Of a stretch of 64,000 nt of DNA, positions 44,376 to 51,869 are shown piece after piece; position 1 is the first letter of the stretch, and every line of letters begins with the position of its first letter. The notes under the pieces are model-generated. The model saw nothing but the letters and a program-made list of their open reading frames with translations, was not told the DNA's origin and made no database searches. The DNA lies in the NCBI RefSeq assembly GCF_016458235.1, contig NZ_JAEMHK010000001.1, positions 310,001 to 374,000 of the forward strand. Direction: 5' to 3'. This DNA comes from Geomonas propionica (lineage in GTDB: Bacteria; Desulfobacterota; Desulfuromonadia; Geobacterales; Geobacteraceae). The translations under genes and the position numbers were made by a program.

Positions 44376-45038
44376 GTCATAAAATCGGTACCTGTTCTTC
44401 TGCTGTTATCTCGATTCTCTGCTGGCGCCGCGTCCTTCTAGGTGCATACCGTCTTCTACCTGGAAAGCCCATCTCGAAGATGCCTCGCTGAGAATCCTGC
44501 CAGTGGTGAGGCAGTCATTCCATGACTCAACAATCCAAGCCAACTTGAAAGGCGCCACCCGGGCCGTGAGGGCCTAGTCTTTTCTTCTGTACGGGGTGAG
44601 GGTCCTAAGATCGTGAAATAAGACAAATCTCTTCAGCTGATTAATCGAAGGACGATTGAGTCCTTCTTAAGTGATGGCGCGGTCCCAGATGGTGGCAGCC
44701 TCCTTGATCCCGCCGTTTCAGAAAAGGAGTAACCCCCGAACGGTCCAAATGCCTGGGTTTCGTAAGCGCCTGCCCGACAGTGATGCCGGAGCGGACCCTG
44801 CCGCCGCCATTTACCTGCTGCAGGAGGGCATCATGTCCCTGGCCCTCCCGGACAGTTTCTGGCCCCCGGCTGAGAGGGGCGTGTTCCTCGCCCTGATATG
44901 GTGAACACAGGAAGGGCATGACATCGGTCGTCACGCTCTGCAGGTCCATCACGAATAATTAGACGGGCTGTCATCCAGGACAGGGCGGGAAATAAAGTTG
45001 GTAAAAGTTGAGAGGATGCTTGACGGAGGTGAGATTCG
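44376..45038. other. Gene-free stretch between tniQ and the ubiquitin-like operon
   Basis: About 660 bases with no reliable gene. Overlapping frames on both strands around 44641-44952 are G+C-rich and could be a decayed insertion element. The stretch is convergent: tniQ ends from the left and the DUF6527-type gene from the right. No terminator hairpin was found by eye. Confidence 0.5.
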
Positions 45039-45461
45039 TTAATGTCGTTTAGAGTAGTATTCAGGCTCGGCAACCCAAGGTGCAATCCCCGAGTTACTAC
45101 ACCAATGAACATAGCCGTCTTTGATCCAAAAGTGGCTGCAGCAACCAGTATTTCGCCAGATGGACGGATGCAGAGTGGGCCTGCCCGCACCTGTTATCGT
45201 TACCCTCCATCGCGGGTTGTGAATTTCTTGCAACGAGAGAGATATAACGCTGCCGCATCCACAAGGGCACCTGAATAATGCCCAATAAGGATGTTCCTGG
45301 TACACTACTGCAACAAAATCCTTCTCACCAATGGAGTCATTGGGCGGTGTTTTCTCCACGACTGTCAGTGAGGCGAAACGAAGCCCTGGCCGATCACCTT
45401 TCTGATTTTTCTTACTGCTGAAAATGTCACTTAACCGATTCCACCACTTACTTAGGGGCAT
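45039..45461 (-). CDS. DUF6527-type Cys/His protein of the ubiquitin-like operon
   Basis: A 140-aa protein. After a basic N-terminus it holds FRCPCGCGSVISLSL, then PTLHPSIWRNTGCCSHFWIKDGYVHWC. The CPCGCG and GCCSHFWI...WC pattern should bind zinc, and this is the plan of DUF6527 family proteins, which recur beside bacterial E1/E2/ubiquitin-like genes. The ATG at 45461 overlaps the end of the JAB-E1 gene by 14 bp and has an AGGTGAG site. It is the last gene of the seven-gene unit. A role as a ligase or modifier is unproven inference. Confidence 0.75.
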   Translation of the reverse strand: MPLSKWWNRLSDIFSSKKNQKGDRPGLRFASLTVVEKTPPNDSIGEKDFVAVVYQEHPYWALFRCPCGCGSVISLSLQEIHNPRWRVTITGAGRPTLHPSIWRNTGCCSHFWIKDGYVHWCSNSGIAPWVAEPEYYSKRH

Positions 45462-46905
45462 AGATCTCACCTAGTCTGGGGATTTCTAAGCGGTACTTAC
45501 CCTCCGGGCGTAGGAGCAAGTCGTGAGTCCGACAGTAGACGCAATCAGAATTGTCAACGGGTTGGTTACTGTGGATGGTCATATGCACAAAGTCGATCCA
45601 GATATTATCTTGACGTAGATCTGGTGATAGTTGCCGATAGGGTTTGATTAAGTCCATAAATGTTGCTACAGCGTTATCTGCTGTCGCACTTGTAAAAGGT
45701 CCCACGCCGGGAGCCTGTTCGCCGCCCCCTATCAGGTAGTAATCACGCTTCAGAGTTATCGGGTCAAGTTTCGCCAACTCTGGCCTTTTTTTCACAGCGT
45801 CTTCATATGCCAATTTTTCGTCTGTCACCACACGTTGGCAGCGAAGGCAAGCACCTGCTTCAGGTAAGATACAGCTAACCCGTCCTCGGTGATCACGCAA
45901 GAAAGGGGTTCCGTCTACTGATGTATCGACGCGACCGGTCAACCCGCAGTCTATTAGGAGTTGGGCGTGGTAGTAAAGGGCTTGGTTCATAAGGTTCCTG
46001 CCTGCGACATCGTCAGTACAACCGAAAATCACATCAGCAGTGGAAAGCGCGTCTAGGGCCTTTGCTGCATCCAGGAATTGATCAATTGCGGAAACGGAAA
46101 CGTTCAGTTCCAAGCTGTCTATGAAAGTCTTTAGCAAAAGAGCTTTCTTTTTCCCTTCGTCAGCTGCTCGGTATCCACGGACCCGATTCAGGTTCGTTTT
46201 GTCGAGATCATCGCCATCAATGATGATCAGCTCTCCGACACCTGCACGTGCCAAAAGAGTTGCAACGGGGGAGCCTGTACCGCCAGCACCGACGACAGCC
46301 ACGCGAAGAGATTGCAGTTTGGAATTGAAAGGTTTGCCAAATGCGGCCTCCTGACGTTTTAAGATTTCGTCAGGTTCGTCAGGCATAACGATTCCATGGA
46401 GTTCGATCTTGTCAGAAAGGACACAAATGTGGCGTGCCGAAATAACGTCCCGTGGGGGGAGACCTTGACGAACCCTTGCAAGCCAGTGGCCGTCGGATAA
46501 CACCATCGCCACAAGAAATGAGCACGGGCCGTTACAGCCTGAAAGGCCCTGCAAAATATTCAGCTCGTTGATATCGTCTTTTGGAGAGAACCCCAACGCC
46601 GCAGGGGGATGTCCGTGAACAAAACCGAGCTCAAGATTCTCTTTCTCACACCGGAAAAAGACCTCTGGCAGGAGCCGCATATTAATGCGGAGTTGGGTCG
46701 GTGAGCTTTCGAGAACCCACTCTTCAGTCAGCGGAATTATGTCTACTGCTAAGAACCGATCAGAACCAGGCAGGTCTGCTACAGCTCGGCCTAGTTTACG
46801 AAAAAGAACGATGGCTCCGCGTTCGTGGCCATATGGGTGGCTGGAAAGCCATTGCCGAAGCTTCCGATCCTGACTGCCTAGTAACGTAATGCGTGGTTTG
46901 TTCAT
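45448..46905 (-). CDS. JAB-domain/E1 (ThiF-type) fusion of the ubiquitin-like operon
   Basis: A 485-aa fusion. The N-terminal half (about 1-165) is a JAB/JAMM metallopeptidase: RLLPEVFFRCEKENLELGFVHGH, then PAALGFSPKDD, giving the HxH...SxxD zinc ligands. The C-terminal half (about 205-485) is a ThiF/E1 adenylation domain: AVVGAGGTGSPVATLLARAG for ATP, IDGDDLDKTNLNR, and two zinc pairs (CLRC and CVYC). An active-site Cys is likely in the LLIDCGLTG segment, as in E1 enzymes. The two activities would activate the ubiquitin-like tail and also trim or cleave it. The ATG overlaps the E2-like stop by 4 bp. Confidence 0.88.
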   Translation of the reverse strand: MNKPRITLLGSQDRKLRQWLSSHPYGHERGAIVLFRKLGRAVADLPGSDRFLAVDIIPLTEEWVLESSPTQLRINMRLLPEVFFRCEKENLELGFVHGHPPAALGFSPKDDINELNILQGLSGCNGPCSFLVAMVLSDGHWLARVRQGLPPRDVISARHICVLSDKIELHGIVMPDEPDEILKRQEAAFGKPFNSKLQSLRVAVVGAGGTGSPVATLLARAGVGELIIIDGDDLDKTNLNRVRGYRAADEGKKKALLLKTFIDSLELNVSVSAIDQFLDAAKALDALSTADVIFGCTDDVAGRNLMNQALYYHAQLLIDCGLTGRVDTSVDGTPFLRDHRGRVSCILPEAGACLRCQRVVTDEKLAYEDAVKKRPELAKLDPITLKRDYYLIGGGEQAPGVGPFTSATADNAVATFMDLIKPYRQLSPDLRQDNIWIDFVHMTIHSNQPVDNSDCVYCRTHDLLLRPEGKYRLEIPRLGEIYAPK

Positions 46906-47309
46906 AGGTTTGCGTCCGGTTTTTTCAGTGCCCACTCGATTCGAGCCAGCACCTTCTCAATGTTATCCGTTTTTGGTTTCCAAGTTTCCGCCTTCCAGTG
47001 ACGTGACCACCGACTGTATTGTTTGCCATTGAAAATCCGCGGATCACCACCCACATTAGGAATAGGCTTATTGTCAGCACGTCGAAATTCTGGATAGACC
47101 CAGAACATGTCACCACCACTTGTATTGTAATCGGACGGTACGATCCAAAGAATCTCTAGCAGATCGATAGGCTCGCTAGCAGAGTCGACATAGAAGCCAG
47201 GCGAGAGGGGGAAGTTTTTTATGACCAGGAAGCGATCAGCTTCCCCCTCTTCGTATAGAAGGCCAGATTCATTGAGGATGCGATAATCCTCGTCGTGAAG
47301 GAGCGCCAT
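46902..47309 (-). CDS. E2-like protein (prokaryotic E2 family E type), lacking cysteine
   Basis: A 135-aa protein with the prokaryotic E2_E plan: FLVIKNFPLSPGFYVDSASE, then LLEILWIVPSDYN and DMFWVYPEFR, then a SRWSRHWKAETWKP segment. The full sequence contains no Cys, so it cannot form the thioester that E2 enzymes normally use. It may keep the fold as a binding partner of the E1, or use another nucleophile such as Ser, Thr or His. It starts one base inside the stop codon of the ubiquitin-like gene and overlaps the E1 gene by 4 bp. Confidence 0.8.
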   Translation of the reverse strand: MALLHDEDYRILNESGLLYEEGEADRFLVIKNFPLSPGFYVDSASEPIDLLEILWIVPSDYNTSGGDMFWVYPEFRRADNKPIPNVGGDPRIFNGKQYSRWSRHWKAETWKPKTDNIEKVLARIEWALKKPDANL

Positions 47310-47548
47310 TACAGACCGCCTGCTTCAGAGCTGGACTCTTGGGAGTAGAACTTTTCGATGCCAGGATCAGACAGATCGAAAGACTCCCCGCTCTCGACAA
47401 GCCTTCCAGGCTTCCCTGCAACTTTCACGAACAGGTCCATAGTTTCTGGGATTCCAGGCCCAACTGCGCGTATTTCCTCTTCGGTGATCATCTGCCGGTC
47501 CCATTCATACGGTACGTTTTCGATCTTGAAATGATATTTTTTAGACAT
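47309..47548 (-). CDS. Ubiquitin-like protein ending in Gly-Gly-Leu
   Basis: A 79-aa single beta-grasp protein: KYHFKIENVPYEWDRQMITE, then IRAVGPGIPETMDLFVKVAG. This matches one unit of the bacterial multi-ubiquitin domain. The tail is SSSEAGGL, so the Gly-Gly needed for E1 activation is capped by Leu and would have to be exposed by a peptidase, for which the JAB domain next door is the natural candidate. The start is at 47548 with an AGGT-like site. It is the substrate of the conjugation system. Confidence 0.85.
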   Translation of the reverse strand: MSKKYHFKIENVPYEWDRQMITEEEIRAVGPGIPETMDLFVKVAGKPGRLVESGESFDLSDPGIEKFYSQESSSEAGGL

Positions 47549-47637
47549 ATTTTCTACCTCCGGTACCCGTAGGTGTTTTTATGCTGCTTGAGCGGTGAAC
47601 GAGTTGATGGTTATCCAGCGACGGCATGATCAGGTGA

Positions 47638-47886
47638 TCACACCTCCACTGGCCAACGCGGGATGAAGGACGTTTCGGTTTGCTGTACTGTGATAATCCT
47701 GCTGACAACGAAGCTCCTGATTCCCTGCTTGGCTATGTCGTAACAGTAAAACAGCTCATGCCCTCCCTTCATCCGATAACTGTACGGTTCTGCTTCTCTT
47801 GTCTCAATAGTCCCATCTTCCTCCCTAGCTGTGATGTTTATAGTTTTCAAATTACGTCCAGCTGATGCAATGGTTGATCTAATCAT
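47638..47886 (-). CDS. Stand-alone WYL-like domain protein
   Basis: An 82-aa protein starting MIRSTIASAGRNLKT with a GGAGGG site. The second half, EAEPYSYRMKGGHELFYCYD followed by IRSFVVSRI, is the strand pattern of WYL domains, which bind ligands or nucleic acids in bacterial regulators, often of defence loci. It lacks the usual helix-turn-helix and second WYL-extension. The gene lies between the STAS-type gene (74 bp upstream) and the ubiquitin-like gene (89 bp downstream), on the same strand. Confidence 0.68.
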   Translation of the reverse strand: MIRSTIASAGRNLKTINITAREEDGTIETREAEPYSYRMKGGHELFYCYDIAKQGIRSFVVSRIITVQQTETSFIPRWPVEV

Positions 47887-47959
47887 GTCTGTCCCTCCGT
47901 TGAACGGCAACCTTTTTATCTGATTCAGTGAACGAGCAAAACGAGACGGCAAATTTTTT

Positions 47960-48556
47960 TTACTTGATTCTATAATAGATAAATTCGATACCCCCTGATG
48001 GAGCAACTTCCTCCTTTCTCATGATGTAACCGCCTTCCCACAGTTGTTTCAGCTTTGTGCTTGCGTTCGTCAGCTTTAGGTTCAAAGCAACGGAAACTCC
48101 AGAGGCTGTGACTTCGGTTGTTGATAGAGCATAAACCAAAACATCCTCGCTACCCCGACTTGGCTTTGGTCCGGCTATCTGCCAGGAATCATCGTTCCAG
48201 ATAAAAAGTGGTTGGTTTTTCCTTAAAGCTGCTGATTCGAGGTTTTCGATCATATCTGCGTCGAAGAGATCGTGAATGGCAAAACCCTTTTTGCCGCGAT
48301 ATCTGCAGGCGATTTCGACTATACTCTCGCGCGAAAAAGAAGCGTCTGTACGATTCACACCAGCAAAAGATATTTTGAAGATGTCAGAGCCCTGCTTTTG
48401 CGCAAAGGCCTGCAGGCGTGCACCGACCTCACGTCCCTGCATATTGCCCCATCCGTCAGGCCCGTTCATATACTCAGCAAGTCGGATTTCACAAAGGAGC
48501 TGGTTCATGGTCAACATTGAAGCAGAAATTAATTCATTCGTCAAGCGGGAAATCAA
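47960..48556 (-). CDS. STAS-like (DUF4325-type) protein with C-terminal winged helix
   Basis: A 198-aa protein, if the TTG at 48556 is used, with an alternative ATG at 48517. The middle reads IFKISFAGVNRTDASFSRESIVEIACRYRG and GFAIHDLF, a STAS-like DUF4325 pattern with a DASF phospho-site-like serine. The last 60 residues (SVALNLKLTNASTKLKQLWEG) form a winged-helix type DNA-binding domain. It overlaps the HATPase gene by 23 bp. STAS proteins of this group work as partners of the HATPase, so it could be a switch or anti-anti-regulator that acts on DNA. Confidence 0.72.
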   Translation of the reverse strand: MISRLTNELISASMLTMNQLLCEIRLAEYMNGPDGWGNMQGREVGARLQAFAQKQGSDIFKISFAGVNRTDASFSRESIVEIACRYRGKKGFAIHDLFDADMIENLESAALRKNQPLFIWNDDSWQIAGPKPSRGSEDVLVYALSTTEVTASGVSVALNLKLTNASTKLKQLWEGGYIMRKEEVAPSGGIEFIYYRIK

Positions 48557-49418
48557 AAGAGATATGTGTTCCTCTAATAGGCAGAAGATGGCTGTAGCAA
48601 TACGCGGTATTTGGGGTATAGCCGTTGCCGGAGGACGGCAGTAAGTTTACTCGGGAGGTAGAGAGGCGAACCTCAAGATTGCCATGGTACTGCACCGCTT
48701 TCTGTGCGCAGGTCGCCAACCCGCACCCACGGCCGCTATCTTCCCCGAATCTTGAGAGACCGTTTTCAAAAGCTTGTAATATGACATCGATGTCGGAGCA
48801 CTTAGCATACTTCTTAGGTAGTTGTGGCCGCAGGGTCTCGAGTAAACCTTCGCCACTGTCAGATACGATTACCTTAACCCCGTTTTTGTAGGCTTGCAAT
48901 GCTGCAAATGCTCTCAAGTCGGTAGAACTATGCTCAAAGACGTTGTCGATTAGCTCGCCAAATATCGTAAAAGAAGCCTTACTGAGCTTTTTGCACTTGT
49001 TTTCCAGTGCATCCGCTAATCTGGATGGAAGTTCGTCATAGTCAGCAAAATCTATTGCGGCTATCTCTACAACGCTAAGGTTAGACCGACCAAAAATCTT
49101 GGCTTTAGAAAAAGCTGGCCTGGCAGGAAGAACAGTGATGTTGGTATCAAGGTTGTCAAAAAAACCCATCCTGTCAAGATAGCCCATAACATTGGAATCT
49201 TGTGAAGTAAAGTCCAGGATAATGGCCTTTCCGTCATAGACCAGCTGATTTAACAGGCTAAGGAAGATAACTGCAGCATCAATGAGGATCTTGGTCCCAG
49301 GTGCGATATCGAATTTCAATCGTCTGCTATTGAGGATGGTAAAATGCGCCCTGGTGAAGATATCTTCAAGGCCGGCGCCGCTCACCCACACATCTTCGGG
49401 AAAAGAAATAATAGACAT
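48534..49418 (-). CDS. STAS-HATPase (GHKL) protein, first gene of the ubiquitin-like operon
   Basis: A 294-aa protein. Residues 45-100 have a STAS-type pattern (KILIDAAVIFLSLLNQL, IILDFTSQDSNV, GYLDRMGFFDNL). Residues 165-290 are a GHKL ATPase: FTIFGELIDNVFEHSS (N box), VSDSGEGLLETLRP (G1 box) and RGCGLATCAQKA (G2 box). No phospho-acceptor His domain is seen, so it is more like an anti-sigma or Rsb-type kinase than a sensor kinase. A promoter-like site with a palindrome lies 106 bp upstream (49524-49552). It heads the leftward seven-gene unit. Confidence 0.78.
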   Translation of the reverse strand: MSIISFPEDVWVSGAGLEDIFTRAHFTILNSRRLKFDIAPGTKILIDAAVIFLSLLNQLVYDGKAIILDFTSQDSNVMGYLDRMGFFDNLDTNITVLPARPAFSKAKIFGRSNLSVVEIAAIDFADYDELPSRLADALENKCKKLSKASFTIFGELIDNVFEHSSTDLRAFAALQAYKNGVKVIVSDSGEGLLETLRPQLPKKYAKCSDIDVILQAFENGLSRFGEDSGRGCGLATCAQKAVQYHGNLEVRLSTSRVNLLPSSGNGYTPNTAYCYSHLLPIRGTHISFDFPLDE

Positions 49419-50075
49419 AGGTGCAGATGCTCCTCAGCCGTCCTAGGCACAATATGAGGCACCTGCGCCTGAGACAGCACCAGTCGTTATGAAATATGGC
49501 CGCCGCCGTTGCCAATGACACCGGTTATTGCACATAAAAATGTGGTAGTCAATCTGCTTAAATTTGGTTAATGGTTGAGCTCGTATATCTGAAATACCGA
49601 AATTCAGCGTTCTGACAGAGGCAGTATGGGAGAAGCATCCTTTAGCTCGTGATTGCAGAACCGGAACCGTATGTAGTAGTGATGGCCTTTATGCGGCATC
49701 TGCAATCTCAGTGTTTGTTGATGGGGTATGCCTGGCCAGTAGATGCGAGACTCGTTACCGCGTTATGGTCCGGAGGTGGACACTCTTTCAGCAATGCGAC
49801 TGAGAGGAGTGTTCCGGTAAAGATCATCAGGGCCGATCATTATCAGGCAACCATTGAGCGGGAGCGGTTGGCGATGTGCCTCTTGCCGGTGCTGAAGTTG
49901 GCGCAAGGTTCATTCCCTGTTTGCGGCCTGCGTAGTCGAGAGGGGCGAGCGCCTTGATCGGCCCCTTGGTGGGAAACGTGCATTACCTTTGTCGTGCGAG
50001 GCGCTTTTCGCCAGCCCTCGGCGTGTGACAAAAGGTTTCGGAATATCGCGAACGGCGAATCCCGGCCAGGGGTGA
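49419..50075. other. Gene-free stretch between the ubiquitin-like operon and the right element end
   Basis: About 650 bases. A leftward promoter candidate lies at 49524-49552 (-35 TTGACT, -10 AATAAC) with CACATAAAAATGTG, an inverted repeat with arms CACAT/ATGTG, in its spacer. The remainder holds only short overlapping frames. Confidence 0.5.
49524..49552 (-). promoter_or_regulatory. Candidate promoter and operator of the ubiquitin-like operon
   Basis: On the minus strand TTGACT, a 17-bp spacer and AATAAC resemble a sigma70 promoter. The spacer contains CACATTTTTATGTG, an inverted repeat that could be an operator. The -10 is weak. Confidence 0.35.
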
Positions 50076-50077
50076 TT

Positions 50078-50309
50078 TGACACTAACTTTTACAATCCAA
50101 TTTTGACACCAACTTTTACTATTAGTTCGCACCAAGCAAGCAGAGTTTACTGCCGTGGCCTCGACTTAACGTATCTTTGTAGTTCACAGCAATTGAGTGG
50201 AGAGCTAAATGAGTAGCAGACGAGGAGAATCTGACGTGATTTTTAGGACGTTATGGGATGACACTAACTTTTACTGCCGATTTTTGACGCCAACTTTTAC
50301 TAACTGTCA
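50078..50309 (-). repeat. Right end of the Tn7-like element: four 16-bp repeats in two pairs
   Basis: Four copies of TGACACTAACTTTTAC-like sequence at 50078, 50104, 50259 and 50285. Each pair is spaced 26 bp, and the pairs are 181 bp apart. They are inverted relative to the repeats at 12365-12422. The outer terminus is taken as CA at 50308-50309, giving TG...CA ends. The bases just outside are TTTC on both sides (12352-12355 and 50310-50313), which would be a 4-bp duplication, shorter than the 5 bp made by Tn7. Confidence 0.65.
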
Positions 50310-50415
50310 TTTCGTTCGCGTCGCGTTTTGAATTGGGGAAGTGTATAGAAATCGCGGCTTCATGGCAAGCGATATTGTTTGACTCTCATCGTAAAAAAAA
50401 GTAACGTAACCGGTC

Positions 50416-51111
50416 ATGCTGAGAGCTCGTATCTACCTTCTTTTCTTCGTTCCGTACACGTTGTTGTGCAGCCTCGCCGCCGTCATCGGCGGCCTTTTCG
50501 ACTCCTCCGGACGGGCGGGACACGCCTGCGCCAGAGTCTGGAGCTTCGGTTCCCTCTGGGCGGCCCGGATCAGGGTCGAAGTGGACGGGCTGGAGCTGGT
50601 CCCGAGCGAGGGGCCGGTGATCTACATGGGGAACCACCAGGGGAACTTCGACATCCTCGCCCTGACCCGCGCCATCCCGCGCCTGTTCTCGTGGGTCGCC
50701 AAGGAAGAGCTTTTCCGGGTGCCGGTCTTCGGCGCCGCCATGCGCCGGGCGGGCTACATTCCGCTGGACAGAAGCGACGGCAGAAAGGCGCTGAAGAGCA
50801 TGAACCAGGCGGCGCAGCGGATCGCCGCAGGGGCGAGCGTGGTCATTTTCCCCGAGGGAACCCGCACCAAGGACGGGGCCCTGCTCCCCTTCAAGCGCGG
50901 CGCCTTCTTGCTGGCGGTCAAGGCCGGCGTTCCCATTGTACCCTTCACCATCAACGGCAGCCGGGCCATAAACCCGCGCAACCGCATCGAGTTGAGACCC
51001 GGAACAATCAGGATCAGCTTCGCGGCGCCCATAGAGGTCGCGGGTGTCCCGGAAGCCGAACTCCTGGAACGGGTACGCACGGCTATCGCAGCAAAGCTGG
51101 AGGTTGAATAG
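50416..51111 (+). CDS. plsC: Lysophospholipid acyltransferase, PlsC type
   Basis: A 231-aa membrane-associated acyltransferase. Residues 1-30 are a membrane helix. Conserved motifs are GNHQGNFD (HxxxxD), FRVPVFGAAMRRAG, and FPEGTRTKDGALLPFKRGAF. It adds the second acyl chain to lysophosphatidic acid in phospholipid synthesis. The start ATG lies 107 bp right of the proposed transposon end and has only a weak ribosome site. It is followed at once by a small membrane protein gene. Confidence 0.9.
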   Translation: MLRARIYLLFFVPYTLLCSLAAVIGGLFDSSGRAGHACARVWSFGSLWAARIRVEVDGLELVPSEGPVIYMGNHQGNFDILALTRAIPRLFSWVAKEELFRVPVFGAAMRRAGYIPLDRSDGRKALKSMNQAAQRIAAGASVVIFPEGTRTKDGALLPFKRGAFLLAVKAGVPIVPFTINGSRAINPRNRIELRPGTIRISFAAPIEVAGVPEAELLERVRTAIAAKLEVE

Positions 51112-51112
51112 G

Positions 51113-51295
51113 ATGGTCATGGTTTACCTGGTGCTGGCCCTTTGCGGGGTCGGCCTGATCTCATGGGGGCTCCCCGCCGCGCACCGGCTGCGCTCGCCGC
51201 TCAACGTCGTCGCGGCCGCAGCTGTTCTCTTGGGTGTGGTGCTCGCCCTGCTCGGCACGCTGCTCGTCGTCGCTCCGAACTTCTTCAAGGGATAA
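51113..51295 (+). CDS. Small membrane protein
   Basis: A 60-aa protein starting MVMVYLVLALCGVG, made of two hydrophobic helices with a short polar turn (AAHRLRSP). It starts one base after the acyltransferase stop and is probably translationally coupled. No family recognised. Confidence 0.6.
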   Translation: MVMVYLVLALCGVGLISWGLPAAHRLRSPLNVVAAAAVLLGVVLALLGTLLVVAPNFFKG

Positions 51296-51323
51296 CCCTC
51301 AAGCCACAGGAAACAGAAAAGAC

Positions 51324-51710
51324 ATGGAAAAGGTCAAAACAATAGCGGTAAATGTCGCGGCAATCGCGGTGATTTCCCTGGTCCTGCTCTGGGGCAACGC
51401 GCTGTACCGGCAGTACGTGCAGTTCGACAAGGGCGAAAAGGGGACGGCGTCCGGGGACTTCCCGGCGGCGGTGGCCGGCTACGAGGCGGCGATCCACATG
51501 TACACCCCGGGAAGCTCCATCGTGCCGCGCAGTGCCCAGAAACTCTGGGAACTTGGGCAGATGGCCGAGGCCAATCACGACAAGGCTCGGGCGCTGATCG
51601 CTTATCGTGCCCTGCGCAGCTCTTTCTACGCCGTGGGCGGGATCTGGTCGCCGGGTAAGGAATGGATCGAGCTTTGCGATGCTCGCATCGCGGCTTTAGT
51701 TAAGCCTTAG
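51324..51710 (+). CDS. Membrane-anchored TPR-like small protein
   Basis: A 128-aa protein: one N-terminal membrane helix (about 7-26) and then a helix-hairpin repeat pattern (DFPAAVAGYEAAIHMY, ANHDKARALIAYRAL) resembling tetratricopeptide helices. It may scaffold membrane proteins. It follows the small membrane protein by 28 bp, in the same direction. Confidence 0.6.
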   Translation: MEKVKTIAVNVAAIAVISLVLLWGNALYRQYVQFDKGEKGTASGDFPAAVAGYEAAIHMYTPGSSIVPRSAQKLWELGQMAEANHDKARALIAYRALRSSFYAVGGIWSPGKEWIELCDARIAALVKP

Positions 51711-51718
51711 CCCCCACC

Positions 51719-51796
51719 TTCGCCAAGGCTACGGTGGGCAGGCCCCAAGTTCGCCAAGGCTACGGTGGACAGGCCCCAAGTTCGCCAAGGCTACGG
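51719..51796. repeat. 31-bp tandem repeat, 2.6 copies
   Basis: TTCGCCAAGGCTACGG occurs at 51719, 51750 and 51781, with the linker (TGGRCAGGCCCCAAG) repeated in between. It lies between the TPR-like gene and the RNase J gene. Polymerase slippage or an untranslated control element are both possible. Confidence 0.8.
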
Positions 51797-51869
51797 GCGG
51801 TGCGACATGCCGAAAAACCAAGGGGACAGGCACCTTCGGAGCCAGTCCCCTTAAATACAAAGGATTATC

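Noticed and set aside
44641-44952. Overlapping frames on both strands after tniQ
   Set aside because: No family motif, no ribosome site and composition like non-coding decay. Not counted as a gene.
12352-50313. TTTC on both sides as a target-site duplication
   Set aside because: Four bases match, but Tn7-like elements make five and the bases beyond differ, so I do not claim a duplication.
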